From positions 149,425,577-149,489,576 of the forward strand of contig CP136065.1 in assembly GCA_032622095.1 (NCBI GenBank): a stretch of 64,000 bases of DNA, given 5' to 3'. This DNA is from Siphonodentalium dalli (lineage: Eukaryota > Mollusca > Scaphopoda > Gadilida > Siphonodentaliidae). The position numbers and the translations under genes are program-made. Positions 13,020 to 24,401 of this stretch are shown here, piece by piece. The notes under the pieces were generated by a model. That model ran no database searches, was not told the origin of the DNA, and worked only from the letters and a program-made list of their open reading frames with translations. Every line of letters starts with the position of its first letter. Within the stretch, counting starts at the first letter, position 1.

Positions 13020-14400
13020 ATAGCTCAGTTTTTAGCGCACCTGCGATGAAGTCTCCGGTGTAGCTATAGTCATCACTTCTCGTCCGTCGTCCGTCCGTCA
13101 ACAATTCTTTAAACATCTTCTCCGCTGGAACCATGACTGAATGAGTTCATATTTGGTGTGGATGTTCCCTAGGTGACTCACATTCAGATTTGTTCAAATG
13201 AGGTCAAATAGTTGCGAAGCCAGGGCCATAACTCTTTCCCTCCATAGTAATTCTTTTAAACATCTTCTCAAATACCATCAGACCAAATGGGTTCATATTA
13301 TAACATCCACCAGGGTTACTCAACCAAATTTGGTTTAAATCAGTCTAAAATCAAGAACATGCAAACAGCAGAAACTCAGAGCTCTATGAGATGAGGAAGG
13401 TGCCTGCAATCACAGAATGTTAACTTAACACCATATAGAAGTCACATTGATTATAAAGTAATAAATGAAATGGCAGTGTTAACAAATCCGATGGCTTATG
13501 ATAACAAACTCCACTCCCAAGGCCAAGTGTGAATGATGAATCTGACAGTTAGGCCAGTAAAACTAAATACCTGTTTTCTCAGGCGATTACATATGGGAAA
13601 CTGGATGAGAAAGAAGGAGGCATTTTTCTTAGCTTACCTGAGATGAAGAATTGAGACCTAACTCTTTCCATCCATAGTAATTCTTAAAACCACTTCTCAA
13701 GAATCTAGGGACCTAACTCTTTCCATCCATAGTAATTCTTAAAACATCTTATCAAGAATCACCGGGGCTATTTAGCTTATAATTGGTATGGAAGGTTCTT
13801 GGGTGACAGGGATACAGATGTGTTAAAATGAGGTCACCTGGTCAAATAAGGGCGGAGCCAGGGACGCAACTTGTCCATCCATTGTAATTCTTAAAATGTC
13901 TTCCTATCAAGAACCATCAGGCCTATTCAGCTTATATTTGGTATGGGTGACTAGGATTCAGATTTGATTTAGAATTGGTCAGAGCCAATGACATAATTCT
14001 TCAATAATAATCAGTTATTTTTAAAACATCTTCTCAAGAACCATTTGGCATATTTGGTATACATTTGGGTATAGAGAGTCCTTGGGTGACTGGGTTCAGA
14101 TTTGTTGAAATGGGTTCACCAGGTCAAATAGGGGTGCGACCAGGGACATAACTCTTCCCCCAAAGTAATTCTTAAAATGGCGCTCCTCAAGAGCCATCAG
14201 TCCTATTCAGCCTGTATGTAGTAACCAGTATGGAGGGTCCTTGTGTTACTTGGGACTGGGTTACAGATTTGTTAAAATGGGTTCGACCAATCAAGAAATG
14301 GCATTTGGTGTATATGGCCTATGGAGAGTTGGGATCATAAATTTGTTTGAATGGGGTCCACCATTAAAAAAGGGGAGCATGTCAGGTTGTAACTTTGCCA
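13020..14400 (+). repeat. HINE-like tandem repeat, unit about 150-165 bp
   Basis: A leader 'agctcagtttttagcgcacc' with 'cgtccgtccgtca' is followed by degenerate units carrying 'taattcttaaaa(c/t)atctt', 'caagaaccat', 'ttggtatgg', 'cttgggtgac' and 'aaatgaggtca'. About eight units can be followed, some truncated. No transposase. Confidence 0.7.
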
Positions 14401-14890
14401 CAGTTAGGAAAGCTTGAAGTATCAGTTGTAAAATTCCAACATGTGCAAAGTGTGTTTGCTTCAGTTGAGAGGGAGCAGACTATGGACTATGTGGGGTGGG
14501 GGATCTGGACCATATTTCAAGGTGGACATCCCACTGCTCAATGGAGACCCTCTAGGCTATGTCTCTCTTTAGGACTACTTGTTTTTAAGTGAATTTGACA
14601 AGTACTAACTCTTATGGTCTTCCGAGTCCCAGTCTTCCTAGTATTTACAGTCTGGTGAGCGTCTCCACAGTCATTGACTGTCTTGTGCTATGGATTATTA
14701 TAGATATGGGTATCTGCAATATATACATTAATGGATTATGAGATTACTTTAATTATGCTATATTACAGTCAAATGATGATTGGGATCTGGGTCATGAATA
14801 TTGCATAAGCAGTCTGTTATTGTACACATGGTTGAGGTGATTAATAAGTAAGATCACTAACTTGCGGTGAATCCGCCATTTGGTCTCCGG

Positions 14891-15359
14891 AGGTCAAAGT
14901 TAAGAAGTAGCATCTATTTTTAGCATATGGATCCAGTCTGGGAATTCCCAAAATAAAATGGCAACAGTTCGTTACCGACTCGCAGGTGCGACAACTTCAT
15001 AAAACTAATTAAACAATCACCCTGGATGCATACGATACGTAGGTTTCGCGTAGTAGATGGATTGAGTGTATCACGTATTATGTTTTTGCGTTATTTTTTG
15101 TATCGTTAATACTCGTTATTTATCAGTAAATTATGAGAAGTTCGTTGACAAAAGGGGGCGTTCATCGCTTAAACGTCTGAATGTCCGCATCGCCACCAGG
15201 TCCTAACTCTGTAGATGACATGGCCACAAAACAATTATTAAACCCGTAGTTACACTCAGAATAACTGAAATTATGCCATCAAATGCTGATAAAAAAAATG
15301 CTCGCACTCAGCTGTCGAATGGTTACAAATCCATGGATGCTACTTCTTAACTTTGACCT
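14891..15359. mobile_element. Element with 24-bp perfect inverted ends just upstream of ADK exon 1
   Basis: 'aggtcaaagttaagaagtag' plus 'catc' at 14891-14914 is exactly complementary to 15336-15359. The 421-bp interior has no coding potential. The right end lies 166 bases before the ADK start codon, so it borders or forms part of the promoter. No clear target duplication was seen, so it may be an inverted duplication rather than a transposon. Confidence 0.55.
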
Positions 15360-15429
15360 TTTACCAGTGATAAGGCTTATATGATGCAAATGCTGTTATT
15401 TCGAAAATAGAGTTATACCTCTTAAATCG

Positions 15430-15525
15430 TAAAGAAACACGTGGTTTATAGAGTTATCTCTCTCCAACTAATAAATATCAACAGAAGCACGTGGGTGAAG
15501 GCTCCGCAAAACACCGATTGACAAA
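15430..15525 (+). promoter_or_regulatory. Probable ADK 5' UTR / proximal promoter with two CACGTG E-boxes
   Basis: The 90 bases before the start codon contain two canonical E-boxes, CACGTG at 15438-15443 and 15488-15493, and a pyrimidine-rich tract (tctctctcc) near 15465, which is a possible initiator region. No TATA box was recognised at a convincing distance. The transcription start cannot be fixed from sequence. Confidence 0.3.
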
Positions 15526-15584
15526 ATGAGTGGAAATGGCGACGGACCAGACACAAAGAAGGTGAAAAAAGACACGTCGATCAG
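15526..15584 (+). CDS. ADK: ADK coding exon 1 (N-terminal, basic)
   Basis: Codes for residues 1-20; the last codon (AG|A, Arg) is split with exon 2. The start ATG has A at -3. An in-frame TGA lies 30 bases upstream (15496-15498), so this is the first usable start in its frame. The donor is AG|GTACCT. The peptide carries a lysine cluster KKVKK at residues 11-15. The mammalian long ADK isoform has a comparable lysine-rich first exon associated with nuclear location; the short cytosolic isoform uses a different short first exon. By analogy this is the long-form start; nuclear targeting is inference. Exon 2 lies 15.7 kb away, so the assignment rests on the phase match, the donor, the N-terminal resemblance and the absence of a better candidate. 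An alternative first exon in intron 1 was not found. Confidence 0.8.
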
Positions 15585-16394
15585 GTACCTATTTGATAGT
15601 TTGGCGGTTAATTAATTGGTTCGTGTTTGCAGAAATATGAACCTTAGGTTGCGCCAAAAATGCCATCAAGGTTGCTGTAAAATACTGACTAGGAGTCGGA
15701 ATACCGTACAGTACCCGTCACGAAACGAAAAGTCAATCAGTTGTCAATATTTACAACGTTGCCGGTCGAACTTTAGGCCCATTAAAATAACTGTAAAATA
15801 TTGTCCAGTGTAATAACAACTTGTCATTAATTCTCATTTTATTTCACCGACTTTCTAAGTTACTTAATACTTAGTCACATAGTGACATATAATATCATAA
15901 GCAAGCACCTTGATGTGTCTGAAAAGCTGATTGTGTATGCAAATATAATCCCAATATATATCCTGGGGTAAAATCTGGGAGGGAAATGTCGCATCTGCAA
16001 TCTACAACTAACACAAGAGGACACTTGTGGTATCTATGGTATTTACATTCTGTCAAGCATGGTTTGTATAATTATTCTTGCCAAGCCCTACCTGACAACC
16101 CCCTAGCCACAATGGAGCAATCCATGCATATAAAACTACTGTGTATTGGATTTTCTAATCTCTCATTCACAAGCTCTCAGCCAAGGGTCTTTCATGCACT
16201 ATGTCCAGGTAACAATTATGTGGTTATCAGTCTAGCTGGGCACTTGTATACACTAATGGTCCATTGTGTATGACACAGTAAACTGTTGTTGAGTTGAACT
16301 GGTATATCACACTGTAATTATACATCATTTCATGTGTGACTGTTGTATCAGTGGAATGGTTAACCCTTAATATACTGGTACTGAGTTGGTCAAA

Positions 16395-16965
16395 TTTGTA
16401 TAGTTTTTATACACCCTTTTGAAAAAAAGTCGTATTATGTTATCAGTCTGTCTATCCGTCTGTTTGTTCGTTAAAATTTTTGGTTTCCAATCAATAACTC
16501 CAGTTTGGATTATTTGATCTGAACCAAAGTTGGTATGTGTATATTCCAGCTAAAAATACAGGCCAAGTTTGAATATGGGTTCCGTCCAATTATTTTGACA
16601 TGAGTTACGGCCCTTTTTCGACTTTGAATTTGACCAATTTCATACATGTGTAACATTTTGGTTTCCGACCGATAACTCCAGTTTTGATAATTTGATCTGA
16701 ACCAAAGCTGGTATGTGTATTTCCCAGCTAAAACTACAGGCCAAGTTCAAATATAGGTTCCGTCTAATTATTTTCACATGAGTTACGGCCATGTTTCGAC
16801 TTAGAATTTGACCGCATTTTGGCATTGAAATTAGGGGTATATCAGATTTTCTTCAAATGTAAGCTCAAATTATTATTTTATTTTGCGGTAGACCCCCCAG
16901 TAGTACAATTCTAAATGACTAAAGGGCGTATTTTGCCACGCCCTAGCGATGCTCTTGTTTGTATA
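16395..16965 (+). repeat. Dispersed HINE-like repeat, copy 1
   Basis: Starts 'tttttatacacccttttgaa' and 'cgtattatg..atc', has two units of about 180 bp with 'aactccagttt' and 'gagttacggcc', and ends 'ttttgccacgccctagcgat' plus 'gctcttgtt'. A second copy with the same ends is at 60350-60705. Confidence 0.7.
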
Positions 16966-17108
16966 TGGTTTTGGGTATGTTTCAGAATGTTGACTGGTCC
17001 CAAAGATTTCCAAACCATTGATTAGGGTGCCCATCCCATAGTCATGCTGTTTTTTCACTATGTTTGAACTCAGAACTATTAAGAAAATATAGTGGTACCC
17101 ATATATTG

Positions 17109-19624
17109 TTAGCTCAACTTTACTTTGTAAAGTTTGAGCTATTGCCATGGCTTTGTCGTCTGTGTGTGCGTGTGTGTGTAAGGCGTCAACAATAGAGGCT
17201 ACAGGTCGTACCTTTGATCGGATCATTATGAAATTTGTCATAGCTGTTGACATCAACATTTGTACCTGAATGATTCATTTTGGGGTCATTCGGAAAAAAA
17301 ACATGGCCGCCAGCGGCCATCTTAGATTTCAAAATTCAATCCATTAGCACGGGCTACAGGCCGTACTGTTCGTCTGATCGTCATGAAATTTGTCATGGAT
17401 GTTAATATTGACATGTAGATGGGAACGAGTAATTTTGGGGTCATTCGGCCAAAAAACATGGCCGCCAGCAGCCATCTTTGATTTTACTCTTTGCATGACT
17501 AAATCCTTTAGCACGGGCTACAGGTCGTACCTTTGGTCAGATCATCATAAAATTTGTCATGGATGTTAACAATGTCATTTTTTGGTTATTCGGGTAAATA
17601 ACATGGCCGCCAGCAGCCATCTTGGATTTTACTCTTTGTATGACTAAATCCTTTAGCACGGGCTACAGGTCGTACCTTTACTCTGATAATCATGAAATTT
17701 GTCATGGCTGTTGAAATTGGAATGTAGATGGGAACGAGTCATTTTGGGGTCATTCGGACAAAAGACATGGCCGCCAGTGGCCATCTTTGTTTTCAAAATT
17801 CAATCCATTAGCACGGGCCACAGGTCGCATTGTTCGTCTGATCATCATGAAATTTGTCATGGATGTTAATATTGACATGTAGATGGGAACGAGTCATTTT
17901 GGGGTCATTCGGCCCAAAAACATGGCCACCAGCAGCCATCTTGGATTTTACTCTTTGTATGACTAAATCCTTTAGCACGGGCTACAGGTCGTACCTTTAG
18001 TCTGATCATCATAAAATTTGTCATGGATGTTAACAATGACATGTAGATTGGAACGAGTCATTTTGGGGTCATTCGGCCAAAAAACATGGCCGCCAGCAGC
18101 ATCTTGGATTTTACTCTTTGCATGACTAAATCCTTTAGCACGGGCTACAGGTTGTACCTTTGGTCAGATCATCATAAAATTTGTCATGGATGTTAACAAT
18201 GACATGTAGTTGGGAACGAGTCATTTTTGGGTTATTCGGGCAAAAAACATGGCAGCCATCTTGGATTTTACTCTTTGTATGACTAAATCCTTTAGCACGG
18301 GCTACAGGTCGTACCTTTAGTCTGATCATCATGAAATTTGTCATGGCTGTTGAAATTGGAATGTAGATGGGAACGAGTCATTGTGGGGTCATTCGGACAA
18401 AAAACATGGCCGCCAGTGGCCATCTTTGTTTTCAAAATTCAATCCATTAGCACGGGCCATAGGTCGCATTGTTCGTCTGATCATCATGAAATTTGTCATG
18501 GATGTTAATATTGACATGTAGATGGGAAAGAGTCATTTTGGGGTCATTCGGCCCAAAAACATGGCCGCCAGCAGCCATCTTGGATTTTACTCTTTGTATG
18601 ACTAAATCCTTTAGCACGGGCTACAGGTCATACCTTTAGTCTGATCATCATAAAATTTGACATGGATGTTAACAATGACATGTAGATTGGAACGAGTCAT
18701 TTTGGGGTCATTCGGCCAAAAAACATGGCCACCAGCAGCCGTCTTGGATTTTACTCTTTGTATGACTAAATCTTTTAGCACGGGCTACAGGTCGTACCTT
18801 TGGTCAGATCATCATAAAATTTGTCATGGATGTTACCAATGACATGTAGATGGGAATGAGTCATTTTTGGGTCATTCAGGCAAAAAACATGGCCGCCAGC
18901 AGCCATCTTGGATTTTACTCTTTGTATGACTAAATCCTTTAGCACGGGCTACAGGTCGTACCTTTAGTCTGATCATCATGAAATTTGTCATGGCTGTTGA
19001 AATTGGAATGTAGATGGGAACGAGTCATTTTGGGGTCATTCGGACAAAAATCATGGCCACCAGTGGCCATCCTTGATTTCAAAATTCAATCCATTAGCAT
19101 GGGCCACAGGTCGTACTGTTTATCTGATCATCGTGAAATTTGTCATGGATGTTAACAATGACATGTAGATGGGAACGAGTCATTTTGGGGTCATTCAGCC
19201 AAAAAACATGGCCGCCAGCAGCCACCTTGGATTTTACTCTTTGTATGACTAAATCCTTTAGCACGGGCTACAGGTCGTACCTTTAGTCTGATCATCATAA
19301 AATTTGTCATGGATGTTAATATTGACATGTAGATGGGAATGAGTCATTTTGGGGGTCATTCGGCCAAAAAACATGGCGCCAGCAGCCATCTTGGATTTTA
19401 CTCTTTGTATGACTAAATCCTTTAGCACGGGCTACAGGTCATACCTTTAGTCTGATCATCATGAAATTTGTCACCAGCAGCCATCTTGGATTTTACTCTG
19501 TGTGTGACTAAATTCTTTACTGCTCATTTTTACACTCCATTTTAATCTATCTATTCATTGCTCATCACAAAAAAATTACCTTCTTTACAAAGTTGAGCTA
19601 CAGTGTCATTGACACTTTCATTAA
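17109..19624 (+). mobile_element. HINE/pearl-like element with about 15 tandem 160-bp units
   Basis: The 5' end TTAGCTCAACTTTAC is followed by a short dyad and a (GT)n stretch. The 3' end CTTTACAAAGTTGAGCTACA is followed by the hairpin AGTGTCA-T-TGACACT. The 5' and 3' motifs are inverted copies (TAGCTCAACTTT), as in subterminal inverted repeats of Helentron-derived elements. Between them are about 15 units of about 160 bp with 'cacgggctacaggtcgtacc', 'atgaaatttgtcatgg' and 'gccatcttggattttactct'. The architecture matches what I know of bivalve pearl/HINE elements. No Rep/helicase coding sequence is present, so it is non-autonomous. Confidence 0.75.
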
Positions 19625-20546
19625 TTCTTTTTCTTCCCTGGAGGTTTTCTAGATAACATAATTTGAGTCATTAATATATACAATGTAACCCATGTCAGAT
19701 TAGGGATGCTGTGGAGTTTAATAATACTGGAAGCATTTATACTAGTAGATTCACACAAAATGATTTTGATGTGTCTGAGTTATTGTGGTCACACTAATTG
19801 TAGAAACCAAATTGTAATGTTCAGCATTTCTTGGCAGGTAGGTGGTGGGGGTGTACAAGGTTGGTGGAGAGGGAGGGGGACACAATAGTAATTTTTAATC
19901 TAATTTTTTTGTACATTCTGAAAGTTTATGTACTAATACTCGGACATATACTGTACTAACTCCAAGTAAGGTAAGAAAATTTTTTGTTGCAAGCTTATTA
20001 TGTCATCAGTACAGAATTTGCATTGTGTATAAAAATTATCTTGGGAGATTGCAAAGTGAAATTATGACGTTTCATGGTTCATTTCAGACCATTTTCATTT
20101 GTTTCATGGAATGTTTGATGGCAAATTGATGCAGACTATCGTATTATGCTGTTAGTCCATTATATTCTTTCATAATTTGGCCAATAAATGCATTAGAAAG
20201 TTAGTAGAGTAGTATGTTTTGTCAAAGCTGTAGCAAATGGTCTGTGCGTAACTGTAGACATAACAAATTTCTGGGACAATGGGAAAACTTAGCACCATAC
20301 AACAAAACCAACCACACAAAAGCTCCAGACCCTGATGTCACGAGTTGACAATTTTCATTGTTTGGAGAGTTTTACAATGAACCCATTCAATGCAAACTTT
20401 TTTGGAACTTCTGATAGCCATGTACCGCACGCCTTACATGTCACATCTCTCATTCAATTGTCACCAAACTTCATACAGATCTTCGAGGTGACCCATAGAT
20501 GGGATCCATAGATTTTAGCCAAAATTTGTTAAAATACATGGCCCTG

Positions 20547-20840
20547 ACGAAGTCATGTTTGAGCTATTGCCATGGATTGGCGTCCGATCTGACATCTGTG
20601 GGTGCGTCAATTATTTTCCTTAGCGTGCACACCCTAGAGGTCACACAACATGACTGTCTTTTATTGGAGAATCACTTTGAAAATTTACAGGCATGCTTTG
20701 GACACCTCTCGATGGGAGAGCTCTATCAAATTTGAAAATTTTTAAATGAAAAACATGGCCGCCAGCAGCCATCTTGGATTTTACTCTTTGCTTGACTAAA
20801 TCCTTTGCCACACATTACAGACCACATCCCTCATTCGATT
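20547..20840 (+). repeat. Degenerate fragment of the HINE/pearl-like family
   Basis: Contains 'gtttgagctattgccatgg', a diverged unit, then 'aaaaacatggccgccagcag' and 'ccatcttggattttactctt'. Lacks a recognisable 3' end. Confidence 0.6.
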
Positions 20841-21688
20841 GTCACCAAGCTTCACTAGATGGGAGCCATAAAAGTTTTCCTTATTTCATATAAACAATAA
20901 TAACCACTTGATTTTAGAGTTATCCATCTTACACCCGCAATTTGTCTGTTTGACCACGAGGCAGACTAAATTAGTGTCCCAGATCTCGAGATATTAACGA
21001 ATTTCAAAAATTGATATCTGATCACTCTGAGCTTTGATGTGTGGGTTCCTCGACTCGAATCAAATATTTTTTACCCCCAAAGCCAAAGAAATAGTAATAT
21101 AGGACCCTCTGATCGGATTGAGTACCTTTAATATAATGTACCAAATGTATTAGTGCAATCCTTTATGATAACACACATTAACAAAAAATGCACATAAATT
21201 AAACGAATTATTGGACCCTTTTGATCCGAACTTGTTAATAATTATTGCTATGACATTGACGTTAAATTTACTCATGACGTCATGTATATGACGTTACAGA
21301 TACTCTCCAAAGGGTTAAAGGCATGGATGGCCTTCGTTATAGGTTATAATTTAGAAATAAAAGTTACCAACTTATGAAAATTTCCTTAAGATTATACTAA
21401 GCATATAGTAATATGGCCATACATGACACGTAGTGGAGCAACCACAGAATTTGTGGTTATTCAACATTACAATAATCAAAGGATGATAATTATGTGCGGT
21501 ACAACTATACTCATAACGATGAAGGGATCATTGTCGCCATATTTTGGTGTGCTGTGTGCCATGCTTCACAACAATGTGTTTTGGGTACCCAGCTTGACAT
21601 TTACTGTTTTCAACACACATTTTCATGGTGGGGGAATCACATGGTTTCGACTTGATAAGTATCTTGCATTCCAAACTAGGATACGACA

Positions 21689-21905
21689 TACAGTAATGCC
21701 CAAAGTAATTGACCACTTAACCACAGCAGAATTATGGGTAATTTTTCAGGATTTAGTCGGAAATATGGCTTGTTGCCATTCATCGGAAAGCTTTCGGCGA
21801 GAGCTTTCCGATGAATGGCAACAAGCCATATTTCCAACTAAATCCTGAAAAATTACCCATAATTCTGCTGTGGTTAAGTGGTCAATTTCTTTGGGCATTA
21901 CTGTA
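21689..21905. mobile_element. Palindromic hairpin MITE, TA-flanked, copy 1
   Basis: Reads TACAGTAATGCCC ... GGGCATTACTGTA, with almost the whole 217 bp self-complementary (stem about 105 bp) around a small loop at 'gctttcggcgagagc'. TA at both edges suggests Tc1/mariner-type insertion. A 141-codon open frame overlapping it is a by-product of the palindrome. Confidence 0.85.
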
Positions 21906-23498
21906 TTTCTAGTAGTATTTTGTCAGCTATGAGCCTATTCTATACTATTTTCCAAACAAGCTGATACCCCATTTGTATCCAAGCGCACAGTAAACATTTA
22001 CTGTTGTTTGCTCTAGCTTACATTCTGACAAAAGTTGTTAGTCGAAATGTAAATGTTGTCTCCTAGATGTATGGACTGGTGTATTCCACGAATCTCCAAC
22101 TGGCAACTTTGGTCAGAATGTTATAGAAAACTACTGAGTATTTTGGAACAAATAAGCTTACAACTTGTTTTAAAAATAAACCAGCACATGCTCATAACAG
22201 TCAAAATTCTATTTTCTGTGTCAGTTCCTCGTACTAGTATGATATGTTTTTGTGCGTTTGCACTCTCCTCGGCCATTTTGAATGCGTGGTACTCCCCACC
22301 CTCGAAATGAAGTGATTCCCCACCGTGTTTTTATACTATATCTAATCTTGCATCTCGGTGATCACATATGCATGTCACATGGATAGTCATATTTAATTAA
22401 CATTACGCAGTGGAGACGACTATTTTGAACGACTCAGCCATTTCCGCTTCGCTGAGGAAATATTTTCAGCAGAGCGGAAAATGCTGAGTTATCGAGAATG
22501 TGGAGACGACATGACAAGTGCAATATCTTGTCTGAACTCTGGCCCGCAAAGCCAAATGATGTAAATGACGTCATGAACTGTGCCATGACTTCTTCACTTG
22601 TTGTCATTAAGCTGACAAACGAAATTGGTCTAAATGAAACTAATAGACCTGTTCCTAAATCACATGGGAATTCTTCGGAAGTTGTGATGTAGCCAAATCT
22701 ATATTCATCTCGTTGGTCCACTGCCGATTATGCAATTTAACAGATTCCAGACAATTACTAACTGGAAGTCACGTATCAATTTCAAAAATATTTCGCACAC
22801 CCCTGCCAGAATTTGGTTCATCGCATATAGAAAAATTATGACGTCATCATTCACCTGTGCCTAGGGTATAGACAACCACACGCGCTTGTGGTTGCTATAA
22901 TGATAGTATGAATGTAATATTATCCACAAAACACATTTTATGTGAGCCGAGCAAATAAGCAAAACACTCAACACTGTGGCGATGTTTAGGAGAGTGATTC
23001 ACAGGGACCCATTCAACACCTGAATCTTGAGTGGCCAAGATTTACGAGCGCTAAATGTATATCGTTATGTTGTAAACAAGTTGGTGGCCATTTCTAATCA
23101 AAGTTCAAGTTGTGGGGTCTCCGGGTGTTGGGTGTTTTGCTTATCGCATTCTCTTTACGTACTGTTAGTTTACATAACATGATATTTGTTTACATAACAC
23201 AAGAGTACTAACATGGCAATAACATCACTCCAAGGGTCCAGCCATCTCTGTATAAACTATCAGACGATAAAAGCCCATTGCGACAGCCTTTCAAGTTTGA
23301 CACTGCGTGTCGCTAGTAGTCCCTCATATGAAGGAAGTTTAACGATTAAGACTGCATAATCCATAATGAAATATTCAATCAAATGAATCGGCATAACTTC
23401 AGTTACAGGCGGCCTATCACAAAAATCTTTTAGGCAACATGCTCAATGGATTAGCGGGCATCGATAATGACTGAGAAAATATACACCAGTGTAATGCT

Positions 23499-23795
23499 TT
23501 AACCTCTTCGCTGCTAAATAATGTTGTGTGCTGGGCTGTTGATATTATTGCCATTATCCAGTGGAAAAATATAATGGGAACATCACAAGAACCATAAAAC
23601 TGACTCAGTTGAAAGGCTATTATCATTTAGAATCGTGAAACATCATAATACCCTGTTTGAAACTTTCAGATACAGTTATTCTGATGCACCAATCTCTGCA
23701 TGAGTTCCAGTTTATGAATAATGGCCGACTGACACGACATGCACTTTTACTTTTACTTTTAATAGTTACAGACATCATAGCGGCAAAGAGGTTAA
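23499..23795. mobile_element. TTAA-terminated MITE (297 bp)
   Basis: The ends TTAACCTCTTCGCTGCTA and TAGCGGCAAAGAGGTTAA pair at 16 of 18 positions, with TTAA on both sides. Interior is non-coding. Confidence 0.75.
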
Positions 23796-24044
23796 TAAAA
23801 GTGTCAAGGACAATGTAGCTCTACTTGGAGAGGGGATAATGTCAGATTATATTACAGTCAATGGAGTGATAAGGAATGCGGAAAGTTTAAATGCCTTCTC
23901 AGAGGATATCTTTCTCAAATAAAACCTGTTTTAATCCTTGGAGTACTAAAAATATTAAACAAAGAAACAAAAATATAAGAAAACAATCATAAAATGATTA
24001 GGTTTAGTTTGGGACTTGAAGATTACATGCTGCTTTTAGTGGAG

Positions 24045-24401
24045 TCGCTTAGCTCACAATAACAGAAGAATCGTTCACTTCCAGATTAAAGCACCAAACT
24101 TCGCACATATATTGTCCACTATGTCCCTGATCATAATCCAGCTGGTTCCACCTTTCAGTTAAGTGGAACCCGTTAAATTCAAGATGGCGCCCAACATGGC
24201 CACCATTTTTCAGACGGGTCACTAAGTCAGTTTGATGCAAATTATAGTCAGACAATCTTGTCATATGTATGCAAATGTATACATTTTTGTGAAGATAAGA
24301 TAAAATGCCACCATTATAGGGTAAAATTGGAACTCACTGTCCAAGATGGCCACCAAAATGGCAGCTGGAAGTGGAAAATTTGATTTTTTTCTCTAATATC
24401 T
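24045..24401 (-). repeat. Dispersed 'aagatggcgnccaacatggc' repeat, left part interrupted by a TTAA element
   Basis: Shares its sequence with 53180-53470: 'gcaaattatag', 'atgtatacaaatgtatanat', 'cgtgaaggtaagat', 'ccaagatggccaccaaaatg'. It is continued after the inserted element at 25833. Confidence 0.75.

Larger units (their letters stand above)
1..14890. other. Upstream intergenic sequence, no gene recognised
   Basis: No open frame here has recognisable domain content or conserved splice structure. Repeats listed separately cover about a third of it. The stretches 1-640, 1250-2145, 3040-6000, 7700-9190 and 11600-13020 are AT-rich, and I see nothing in them beyond short low-complexity runs, for example (TG)n at 8915-8932 and A/T-rich runs at 12400-12560. 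Confidence 0.5.

Noticed and set aside
17109-19624. CRISPR-like regular repeats
   Set aside because: Units are 160 bp head to tail without short repeats and unique spacers, and the genome is clearly eukaryotic (spliced ADK).
21423-21848. 141-codon plus-strand frame
   Set aside because: Its C-terminal third is the palindromic MITE and the rest has no recognisable domain or splice context.
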